Shown one piece after another: positions 44,014 to 54,300 of a DNA stretch of 64,000 bases. The stretch lies in contig JAGFBZ010000178.1 of the NCBI GenBank assembly GCA_018398805.1, forward strand, positions 1,178,001-1,242,000. Reading direction: 5' to 3'. Below the pieces are notes generated by a model. It had not been told where the DNA came from. It did no database searches and saw only the letters and a program-made list of their open reading frames with translations. Position numbers and translations under genes: made by a program. Source of the stretch: Hirundichthys speculiger (lineage: Eukaryota > Chordata > Actinopteri > Beloniformes > Exocoetidae). Within the stretch, counting starts at the first letter, position 1. Each line of letters begins with the position of its first letter.

Positions 44014-44359
44014 CCATGGTGCCGTCTTTACTCTGCTGCCTCGCCTAGCTCTGGTGAGCTAACCGCAGCCGCGACACCGCAGCCGCGGGGCAGAGAGCAT
44101 GCGGGAGCGGCCGTGCGGCGGAACTTACTTCGGGGACCATCCCTTCCATTTGACCAGATACTCAATCCGACCCTGCGAGCCGTCACACACAAACAAGGCT
44201 TTCGTTAGCTCGCACGGAAACGGTACCGTCTGGCGTTGCGCTACATTCAGCTCTGTCGGAGACACGGGGCACGCGACGTCTCCCGCCTACCTTCCTTATC
44301 CTGCGTTTGATGATCGACTCGGCGGCGAACACCCTCTCCCCGACGGCGGACAGCTCCAT
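41717..44359 (-). CDS. cbx8: Chromobox 8, Polycomb PRC1 chromodomain subunit
   Basis: Five coding exons: 44359-44291, 44172-44129, 43889-43824, 43687-43621 and 42553-41717, about 360 residues (human 389). The chromodomain spans residues 10-60, with the aromatic cage expected for binding H3K27me3/H3K9me3 at F11, W32 and W35 ([21 protein letters not shown]). KKRGPKPK near residue 73 is an AT-hook-like DNA-binding segment, and a second copy ([14 protein letters not shown]) lies in exon 5. The middle is basic and disordered, with a run of eight His. The C-terminal Pc box, [20 protein letters not shown], binds RING1 within canonical PRC1, and the ending GFFRDKR is CBX8-type. The start is the first ATG in a good context. 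Cbx4, on the same strand, lies about 7 kb upstream. No frame break was seen. Confidence 0.96.
43424..43490. repeat. (TA)n microsatellite in cbx8 intron 4
   Basis: About 67 bases of TA dinucleotides with one slip near 43471. Confidence 0.95.
43982..44012. repeat. Poly-A run of 31 bases in cbx8 intron 2
   Basis: Uninterrupted A run between exons 3 and 2; the length is uncertain in any assembly. Confidence 0.9.
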
Positions 44360-46996
44360 GTTCACTCCAGTGCTACCTACCGTTAGCTCGCTGGGCGCTA
44401 GCACAGCAGATATTTTCCCCTCTGGATTCCCGACAGACCATAATACTCCCCAACAGAATGGACGTCAGCGCGATTTTACAGCGTTGCTAAGAAACCGCAG
44501 TCGGTGGAACCTTCAGAGGAACACCAATTGGCCAATGCGTTGCTACGTGCTCTCGGGTTGCTAAGTGAGGGGGCGGAGCCTCTGACTGGCTGAATTCTTT
44601 CAGGGGGGAAAAAATGGTGGCTTTTTTCTTTTTTCTTTTTTTCCTTTTTCTTTTTACCCGCGCAGTGAGTGAATCATCACACACGCAGGTTATACGATGC
44701 GTATAAAAACGCACGTGGTGTTGTAGAAAGAACACGACAGTGTCGCTAAGCGTAAAAGAGAGAAACATGCGGTTGACCGCGGGGTTTTTGTGAATAATAC
44801 AGAAACTACGGGTTTTGTCAAGCAGCATATTTATTAGCTGATGTGTAAATTATCAGTGACGCTGATTACTGAATTATCTTATGGACAAAAAGAGCAGTAG
44901 ACTGAACTAAAACATGTCCCTGTTTGTCCTTGTTTGTGTCATACACTTTTTTTTTTTTTTTTGTTACGTAAAACTAGAAGTCGGGCTCGTCATATAAACG
45001 CCCATCAGTTATGAAGTAAAATTTATACATATATATTTTTATATATATCATTATGTCATGGAACAGCGTATGAATACATTTGAAAGAGAGACTTTGTTTT
45101 AAACTGATAACCTGAGGAGATCCTTAAAAATTAATTTTTAAAATTAAATACAGTCCTTAGGATTTCTGTCAGACTGCAGAGCGTTTCAAAGGTTTTATTT
45201 AGAAAAATGTTCCGGAAAAAAAAAAATCAAAATGACCTGCACTTGAGAATGGAAATACCGGTTGAAAAAAACCCGACAGCGGGCGTGGAAACTTTATTTC
45301 TGTCTTTGTTTTCCGTCTTTGTGGAAAGAAACGTGTTCACCTGTCGGTTTCTAATGTGACCAGTCTGCTATAAAATACGTATTTATGATCATTATAAATG
45401 GTAGGTTATAAGACAACAACTAAAATTCGGATATAAATTTTATGGACATCTATTAAGATACTGTTTCCAAGACATTTCCGCCATAATAAAGAAGATCTGC
45501 CAGGAAAAGGCCCCAGCTGAGCTTCTAATTAAAATCCTCTTTTCACTGGATTTTAAAATAAAAAATGTTGGTACCTCAACATTTTTTTTTAATTTCTTTG
45601 CACGCTACTTCTATGATTATGATTCATTAAATAAAAACTACTCGCCGAGTGTCTCATGAAATGTAACATATTCTTCAAGAAGTTATAATAAAACTGAATT
45701 ATTTTCCAGGTGGAAATAGATTAAACTAAACCAAAAATAAAATAAAAAGACTGTGATTGTCACTCTCAGATGTTTTTCACGCTCATTTCTCAGAATGTTT
45801 AGAATAAACTGATAATAAATGATGCTGATTCCAACATGAACGTCTACTCTGATTCATTATTTTCCTTTAAAGAGCTGATTTGCGGGAGCTTTAATGTGAA
45901 CCAAAGGTCTGTAGCAGATGATCGCTTCCTAAGAAGAAAAAAAACACGATTAGGGCCATTATAACCTATATTTTATAAATGTGTCCATTTATATAATTGC
46001 ATGTATAATTGGTGTATTTTGTCTTACCAGTACTGACGCTGGTCATGACGTTTTTACGCATATTAACATGCAGTTTACGGAAAGAGAAATGCTGTTACTG
46101 ACAGGGAGGATTTAAAATGGGAACAAGACGAAATTAATAGCATAAAGTTAAAAAAAAAAAAAAAACCCGCTCATAATCAGTGATTTTTATCCCACTGAGC
46201 CACATCAGAACTAAAATCACAGAGGAGGAGGTGAACAACAGCAGAGGATCATTCCGGACAGTTTATTCCAATCAGAGTAATTGTTGTTTTACTGTTTTAC
46301 TGAAATCAACCAGCCAGTCAATGAACTGCTGTGACTACAGGCTGTCCAAATATTCTCTTAAGAACAACATATCCTGTACATTTGATAGTATAGTTTATTA
46401 TTTATGTCTATACATTTCTTTGTTCTCATATTTTGGTTTCTGAACCTTATTTTAACTCTTGAAGTCTATCTATCTGTCCATCTGCGGCCTCTATGACCTT
46501 TCCTCAGTGTTTTTATGGGTACATTTTATGGGAATATTTATCAAATGTCCCAGTTTTTCTCCTTATTGTTGGCTGCAAAGAGCGATCACTAAAGGGGAAG
46601 AGCCACCGGATGTTCCTCTGCAGATGAGGCCAAACCCGATGACGGTTTATCGCGGCGCGGTACCGTCCAGACGCACATCTAAGGCTGTTATTTACATCAG
46701 CAGGTTGGGATCTTGTCTTTCCAGCCACATAAATGTCAGTCCATCAACAAACTTCCCAAGATGGGCGCAGCTCAGACACCGGATGTGATTGGTCTCCACG
46801 CGCCTGCACTGCAGCGGCGCCGCCGCGTTCACACGCCATTGGCTGGCTTGTATCCGGGCAAGACGCGGGCTCCCGGTGCGCGCACAACCGGGAATCCCCC
46901 GGTCGCAGCACAAAGGCGCTGATATGGGAAATACAGAAAGAAGGAGGTCTGTCTGAAGCTAAACAAAGGCGAATTGTGTGTTTTTTTCTTTTATAG
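44360..46996. other. cbx8 promoter side and spacer towards cbx4
   Basis: The GC-rich stretch 44360-44580 is the presumed cbx8 promoter/5' leader, with CCAAT (plus caccaattggccaatgcg near 44520-44537). From 44600 to 46550 it is AT-rich without exons. From 46600 to 46930 it is again GC-rich, with two CCAAT boxes. Confidence 0.5.
46786..46852. promoter_or_regulatory. Candidate promoter: two CCAAT boxes in a GC-rich patch
   Basis: gattgg near 46788-46793 and ccattggctggc near 46837-46848 are NF-Y-type CCAAT/ATTGG motifs in a CpG-rich patch (46610-46930). No annotated gene starts here. A candidate exon follows at 46997. Confidence 0.3.
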
Positions 46997-47091
46997 ATAT
47001 GCAGAGAAACGAGGAAGATTTGATTGACATCTATCCTCTTTACGTTTCCCTCCATAAATCCCAGCGCGATCTGCTGGAAACCTGTCAAAAT
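46997..47091 (+). other. Possible exon of an unrecognised gene
   Basis: A strong polypyrimidine tract and acceptor (ttttttcttttatag) precede the stretch and a gtaaat donor follows. In between is an open frame, MQRNEEDLIDIYPLYVSLHK and on to LLETCQN. The peptide looks protein-like in composition but I recognise no family. It could also be chance. Confidence 0.25.
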
Positions 47092-47246
47092 GTAAATACG
47101 GAAAGGAACAGAGGGCGGTGCCACGCGCAGGTATTCAGCTGTGTTTTCACACGCGCGTTTCCACAGAAATGATAACGCGCGTGACCTCGTGAGAAAGCAA
47201 CACAAGCGCATCAGGCTGAATCAGCGTGAACCGACTCAGTAAGACA

Positions 47247-47847
47247 CATGTGTCAAACACAAGGCCCGCGGGCCAAATGTGGCCCGCCACGTCATTTTAT
47301 GTGGCCCTCCAGCGCTTGTGCACTATTGGATTAAATTTTAAACCGATATTTTAAGAAATAAAATAAGCTTACGCCGCTTTAAAGTGCATATTGACAATAA
47401 ACTACATATCCCATAATGCATTTCTTCATTAACCACAGATAACAGTATATCACATTAGCAAGAACTCAAGACGATTTGCAGAACTGATGGATTTGAGAAA
47501 AACCTCTACAAACTCCCAACATGTCAAAGAAAAGAGAAATTTATGCACAAGGAAGACAGTTTTATCAATGACGGGAAAACGAATACAAGTTTGTACCTCA
47601 AAGGTGAAAAAACAGTCTGTGTTTTGTGTTATGAGGCGGTGTCAGTTATGAAAGTATAATCTACGTCAGCATTTTGACAGAAAACATGTAAATAAATACA
47701 GAATCCGTTATTTAACAATATAATAAGGTGTAGTTTAATATATTTTGATTTACATTGCATTTTATACATTCATGCTGTCAATCTGGCCCTTAGAGGGCCA
47801 CCATGATGCTGATGTGGCCCTCAGTGAAAATGAGTCTGACACCCCTG
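47247..47847 (+). mobile_element. hAT element with BED-finger remnant, copy 2
   Basis: About 600 bp, from catgtgtcaaacacaagg to tgagtctgacacccctg, in the opposite orientation to the other two copies. An N-terminal reading frame MSKKREIYAQGRQF is followed by a stop, then ENEYKFVPQ. The flanking 8-mers do not match clearly, so one end may be eroded. Confidence 0.8.
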
Positions 47848-48247
47848 CAAACATCAGGGGTTTACATTAGAAAAAGACCTTTTTAAACTCGTCTTGTATC
47901 TTTCATCTGGACTGGAATCAACATCAGGACCGAATCTTTCCGGTTTAGTTCCTTCTTCTTTTTTTGTCTATAAGTTTTAGCCAGTGTGATGAATATTCAA
48001 GTGTTTTAGGCCAATTATGAAAGTCGTTTTTTTTTTTTTTTTTCATTTTTTAGTGGCTGCGTTTTCCCCTCTAAGTTCCGCGAGCACACAAATCATAGCT
48101 TTAGAAGAAGCTCTAGAGGTTTTTTATTTAATGGAGATCTGAGAGGCGCGTAACAAAGATCTTTCACCAAATAGCTTAGATTCATTTCCTGAACGAAGGA
48201 GCACTTAGTTCGTGCGGAACTTCGGAAAACACAGACTTCAGGAAAAT

Positions 48248-48281
<34 letters not shown>

Positions 48282-49130
48282 AACGAAAATGTTGCTTTTT
48301 TTGTTTGTTTGTTTGTTTTTTTTAATCAGTGACGCACTGCGCAACCTCCAACTCTACACTGCGCAGGTGTCCTGACCTTCATCACTGGCTTTTCTGTCAA
48401 AGTTTAAATGATCAGTCATGTTGGTTTTTCAGTCTCTTTAAGAGACAAAAACCTGCAGACAAGAGGCAGACTGCATCACTAAGTCGATTCATTGGTAGAT
48501 TATTGGCCTTTAAAAAACCTTCATATGAGTCGACCTCATAGATATTATATCTACTTAAAATAAAACAACAAAATGACTAGAAAAAGTCTGTCTCGTGAGG
48601 TCCGAGCTCTCAAACAAGCACAGATTTAACTCTTATTTAACTCGGCTGTCCAGATGTTTGCAGTGATATCAATGCATCAATTAGGAGTTCTTTTTTTAGG
48701 GTTTCAGATGGGCGGGTTTCTCTTCTTCAGTCATAGAAACCGGAAAATGAGAACAGATGTCATTAAAACTTTGATGCAACGACAAGTCTCGGGCTGCCTC
48801 AGACTTCTTAGGCAGGGACCGGGAGGGAAACGGACGCAGGCCCGAACTTGAGCTTCTGATCGTCGGATTTAAAGGTTTCGCATTTTTTATAACCAATGGA
48901 GAGAAAATAAATCCACTCTGTTACGGGGCCTGGATCCATCACCGATCCCGTGGCTGTTGTGGCCGGTCAGAGAGCAGCTTTGGGCCCAGATCAGTCACGA
49001 CTGCACCGACGCAGAAAAAGGGAACAGAGCATGCGTCATGTACCAGCGCAGTTTCCCCCAACTGTTGTTTTGTGACGGCACCGGATAAGACAAGCGACCT
49101 GCTTAGAGATTTTTCAATGTACGCCCCCCC

Positions 49131-49131
<1 letters not shown>

Positions 49132-49163
<32 letters not shown>
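49132..49163. repeat. (AC)n microsatellite
   Basis: Sixteen AC units in a GC-rich zone; a shorter AC-rich tract is at about 50826-50852. Confidence 0.92.
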
Positions 49164-49166
<3 letters not shown>

Positions 49167-50714
49167 GCGAGGGAAAAAAAAAAGCAGAATGCACCGTCTG
49201 TGGATGAACCGAGCGCAGAATTCACGGCTGCGTCTCCTCGGTTCTAACTCGAGTTCTTGAAGCTGCCTGAGGTTCCGGAGAGGCGCACGAGAAAGGAAAG
49301 TGCGCGGAGGAAGGGAGCGAGGACAGCCATTTTCTCCGTCCGCGCTCACGTCGACGCGCACAGCAAGCGTTTTGCGCCGTCGGTTCTGCGGCGGAGGAAA
49401 CGGTCGCGGGCTGATCCCCCCCCCCCCAAAATCCACGCGTCCGCGGCGCCGCATCTGTAATTTACCTCTCAGTCACGCAAACGTGGCGCTCTGAACGGGG
49501 GGGGCAGCAGATCCGTCAGGATGAATGACAACATACTGGTTTCATGGCGCGTGAACAGACCAAGCGGGTCACGCGAGGACGCCTGCCCGGCTCCTGTTGG
49601 CACCCACGCGGCGGGATTCACGCACCTGACCCAAGCAGCTGCTCGGGTCAGAGTGGGGGCTGTGGATCACCACAAACCCCCCCAAAACACAGTTAGAAGC
49701 GTCGCTTAAACCGCAATACGTTGGTTTGGTAATTATTTAAAAAGCACTCGGCTGTAATGAAGAACAGTCACCGGACAATGATTGCGTTTTCTCTGCTCAC
49801 GTTAGCAGATCTTACTGCGCATATTTGCTGGAATTAGCTGGTTTTCCTTTTTTAGTTTAGCGTGTTGTAACTGAGCCCTGTGATGGACCAGTGTCCAGTC
49901 CATTCAGTTATCACAGCACTGAATGGATAGTGATGGGTCAGCAGGGGCCTGCTGCACCTGCTGGACGCTTCAGAAGGCCGTCATCATCTGTTTCCATGGT
50001 TGATCACCGATACGGAAGTATATGGCGCGCATGGGTGAAATGTTTCCATGTGTGGAAGCAGCAACATGGCAGACGCCGGTCCAGCCTTGGATGAGAAGAT
50101 GCTCCTGAGAGTTCAGAGGCCCTTTTATCCCCGCAGAGCGCCCAGGTAGAGCCCAGCGTAGATTTAGCTTCCTCTGAGGTAACAGTTGACATTTATTCCA
50201 GCAGTTGCCCCCTTCCTCTGAATGCTCAGAGGTCTCGTTTGTCAGGAAGACCAGGAGACACAGCAAACTGATTCACCTGCAATTTATTGCAAAACGTGTC
50301 ATAGAAAGCATTCACTTTTTCCATGTGAACATAAAAGTGCTGCTGTTCTCACAGAGCAGCTCAAAGCACCACATCCCACGGCGCTGCAGGCAACTTCTAC
50401 AGAAAGCTGGCATGTATGACATACGACGTGTGGTTTTTACGCACCTCCACTGCTGCCGTGTTGCAAAATTTACCAGGATAAACCCGTTTTGTGCTGAAAG
50501 AGAGCGTGAAAAGTAGATCCGCAGAGCACCTGACGGTTTTACCCAGGTCACCCGGGTGCAAGTCAGAATTTACGGCTTGAATCAGACCTGGAGATGAATG
50601 AGCCCGAAGACAGTGAACGGATAGTAAACGACAGGAGGTGTATCAAACAGTCACCGTGAATAATCCCCCCATTTCCATTTTCTTTCATCTTTCTATTCCA
50701 CAACACAAATCACA

Positions 50715-50720
50715 TTTATT
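50715..50720 (-). terminator. Candidate poly(A) signal of cbx4
   Basis: tttatt on plus reads AATAAA on minus, about 590 bases after the cbx4 stop codon. Another lies near 50285. The choice is by position only. Confidence 0.35.
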
Positions 50721-51310
50721 GACAGGAAAGGTGCGTCATTTTTCTTTATCTGCTTGTCTGAGCATGCCTAATGGCTGCATCTGTCCAAGCAGCATGCATT
50801 CGCCTTTACAACTGTACATCTGTTACACACACACACGCACACACACACACACGCTCACAATCACACTGGGACACAGTGTAACTTACCATAATTCAAAAAA
50901 ATGTTTTTCTCCTTACAAAATTCTCCACAGTCCGTCTGACATTAGCTGCAGACAGCTGAGTGTACAAATCAAAAAGGACATCCATAGAAAAGTGAAGGAT
51001 ATTTACAAAAGTTAAGTGCATCTTTGATTGAAGTTCAATCATTCATTTGACCAAATTTGACCGTTTAAACCATATTTGATATATCTGAAATTAGATACTG
51101 CATGTGATAAAATCTGCAGAAATAACAAGTTGAGCTTCAGAGTACAAATATGCAAAGGATGCAATAAATTCATCTTTTTTTTTTTTTTTTTTTTTAAATC
51201 TGAGTTTTACAGAATAAAAACCAACATAAAGGTTTCATTTGAACATTCAAGCCTCTCGGAAAATACAGATATATCCGCGTGTGCCAGGTCCATTTACACG
51301 GGTGCAGGTG

Positions 51311-54300
51311 CTATGTAGCGATGTATTCCTTGAACGTGACCGTGAGGCAGTTTGCCGTGATGTCTGTGATGACTATATTCCCAAGGAAAGGCTGGAAGGA
51401 AGGAAATGTCTCCTCTTTTTTCTTTTCAGGGACAGAAACGGACGCAGAGTCGGTTCTGTCCTCTGCAGGTCTGTCTGTGTCGGACTGAGCCTGAGTTTCT
51501 GTTTGTGCGTCTGTCCGCGTTTGGCTCTCGTCCCGTGCCGGCGGCGGCCCCGGCGGCAGCCCCGGCTGGGCGGCGGCGCCAGCCGGAGACCTGGGCCTCG
51601 ACTTGACCATGCTCAGGTCCATGGGCTCCTCCTGGTCCGCGTAGCCGCAGCCCTGCGGTGCGGCGGGACTCTGGTGTCCGTTTTGGCTGCAGCCGGTGCT
51701 CTGGGGGGGCGACGACACCGCGGCGGGAGCGCTGACGCTCCTGCAGCTGAAAAACCTCTTGCTGCCGTCGAGTTCCTCGCCACCCGCGTCAGAGAGGTGC
51801 CGCTTCAGTCCTTGAGTCCCGCCCTGGTTTCCTTTCTTGTCCAGAGACGGGGGCGCCCCCCTCTCCGGGGGCAGGGAGAGCAGATTAGGCTTGCTTGTTA
51901 GATGTGAAGGATGATCCGCTGGAAGCGCCCCCTGACTCCTGACCTCCTCCTGCTCCGTCACAGTTGCCTCTACAGGAGGGGCGCGCTCCTTTTCTTTGGA
52001 GTAATCTGCATTAAATCCAGAACAGAAGACGCGTGTTTTGTCTTCCGGCTGGTTTGCAAATCCATTCTTGAGGCCGAGTTTTTTCACCAGCTTCATCTTC
52101 TCCAGGTGCCTCTCCACGCCGCCGTCCGTCCCGTGAGCCTGCTTCTCGCCGGCTTCAGAATCGCCGATTTTTAATCTTATCCGTCTGCATCCCGTTTTCC
52201 ATGTACTTGCTCATGACGATAACGATCCGCCCGTTCTTGTTTTTGTTCTTCACGATCTTCAGTTTGCTGCTGCTGACGCCGTTCGCCTGTGGTGGAGCGT
52301 CCTCTTTGGGTTTGGGCTTTTCTCCCTCCTTGTGCCCGTTGAGGTCGGCCGGAAGTTTCTTCAGCTCCATGGTGATGTCCCTCACTTTGGTCAGACACCC
52401 AGAATCTTTGTCCCGAACCCACTTCTGCTGCAGCACCGGCGGCAGGTTGTAGCCCTTGTTGCTCAGCTCCGGCGCTTTGACGTCTCTGGGCTTGGCGAAG
52501 ACGTGCTCGTGCGCCTGGAGGTCCGGCTGGTAGTGGTGGTGCTTCTTGCTGTTCAGCTGGTAGTAGAACTTCTTGCCGTTGGCCTGCTGCTCGGCCTCCC
52601 GCTCCCTGCACAGCGGCTGGTACTGGTGGTGCTTCTTGCTGTTCAGCTGGTACTGCTGGGCCTGGGGACGCAGCATCTGGATGGGGCCGGACTTCTGACA
52701 GCTGTCGTCGCCGTCGTCCAGCGACGCCTCCTGAAGGTCCGCCAGGATGTTGGACCTCCTGGCGAAAGAAGGCACCTGGGAAACAAGACAGAAGAGGACA
52801 TGGCTATGCATGAATGAGAAGTTTCTCTGCTGCTGTTGTGTTTTTTTTTCTTAAAAGGGCATCCCTCCGAGCGGGACGTCTGATGAATGATCATCTGCCT
52901 ACAGCAGGGGTGTCAGACTCAATTTTCACTGAGGGCCACATCAGCATCATGGTGGCCCTCGACGGGCCAGATTGACAGCATGAATGTAACAAAAATATAC
53001 TGTAAATCAAAATAAATTAAACTACACCTTAATATATTGTTAAAGAAAGGTTTCTGTATTTATTATGTATTCAAGTTTCAAATATTTAACTAATTATTAT
53101 ATTAAATCCAGGGTTTGTGGTTGTAAACCTGCTCTTGCACAGGTGATGTTTACAGAGTCCGTTGCCATGGTAACGGACCGAGTATCCATTACCTTGGTTT
53201 CAGAAGCGGAAGCGATTCCTTGTTTTTCCTGTGGGATAAATTTAGCATACTTAGCTCCGTGTTTGTTGTCAAAATCCCGACAGACACCGCCTCATAACAC
53301 AAAACACATACTGTTTTTTCACCTTGAGATACAAACTTGTCTTCGTTTTCCTGTCGTTCATGAAACTGTCTTCCTTGTGCATCAATTTTTCTTTTCTTAT
53401 ATTGGGTTAGTTTGTAAATGTTTTTCTTAAGTCCGTCTGTTCTGAAAATTGTCTTGATGTCTCGTTAATGGTGAGATACCGTTATCGTTGTGGGTAATAA
53501 CGAAATGCATTGTGGGAGAAGTAGTTTATTGTCAATATGCGCTTTAAAGCAGTGTAAGCTTATATTAAATCTTATAATATTAGTTTAATATGTAAGCCAA
53601 TAATGCACAAGCTCTCGAGGGCCACATAAAATGATGTGGCGGGCCACATTTGGCCCGCGGGCCTTGTGTTTGACACATGGGGCCTACAGGGTGCGCTTTG
53701 ATGGGGCCTTTGAGCTGCAATAATGGCCACCGAGCTTGGAATACGTGAAGCGGCTCTTCTGAGGCCCAAATGAGCACACAATTTATTTCAGGGGCCTTGA
53801 GACCGTGTCCACACAGCTCTCCCACAGCTCTGCGCAGGAATCACACCCTCACAGTGACATTTCAAAGTGTCTCCTGCAGCTGTGACCTCAGCTCGCAGGA
53901 ATGCCGCTCGCCGCTTTGTGTCCCGTCACTGATTTGATCCCATGTGTTTACCACCAACACCCTCCTGGGAGGAATAAAAACGCTGCTCCGGGGGGGGCTC
54001 CCTCGGCCTTTTGGGCTCTTGATTGATGCCCTGAGTGAACGGCTCAGAGCCATTCAGCGAGGAACTGTACGTTACGGGAAAATGTAATCCGCCACCATGA
54101 ATATGCGCTCTGCCATCTCGCCCTGCGTTATAATATCTCTGGAACGACGACAGTTTGAGCTCAGGCTTGGAAGGCCGTGGAGGAAGCAGAGGTGGAGAGT
54201 TTGGAGAGCACGTACAGACGATTAGGATACAACAGAAGATGCTTTTAGTGGCATCATGGAAAATGTGGAATTCCAAGATGCTTGAAGGTGGAAACCAGTT

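Larger units (their letters stand above)
47848..51310. other. Spacer and cbx4 3' region
   Basis: Contains a 31-base poly-A run (48249-48279), GC-rich sequence at 49000-49700 with an AC microsatellite, and the presumed cbx4 3' UTR from about 50700. Open frames in the GC-rich part lack domains and are low-confidence. Confidence 0.5.

Noticed and set aside
44487..44828. A minus-strand 113-codon frame upstream of the cbx8 start
   Set aside because: It runs through a T/C-rich tract (KRKRKKRKKKK) and lies in the presumed cbx8 promoter; no conservation signal visible.
48939..49454. A 171-codon minus-strand frame in the GC-rich patch
   Set aside because: Includes the AC microsatellite (CVCVCV) and Arg-rich low complexity, with no domain; likely chance openness from GC content.
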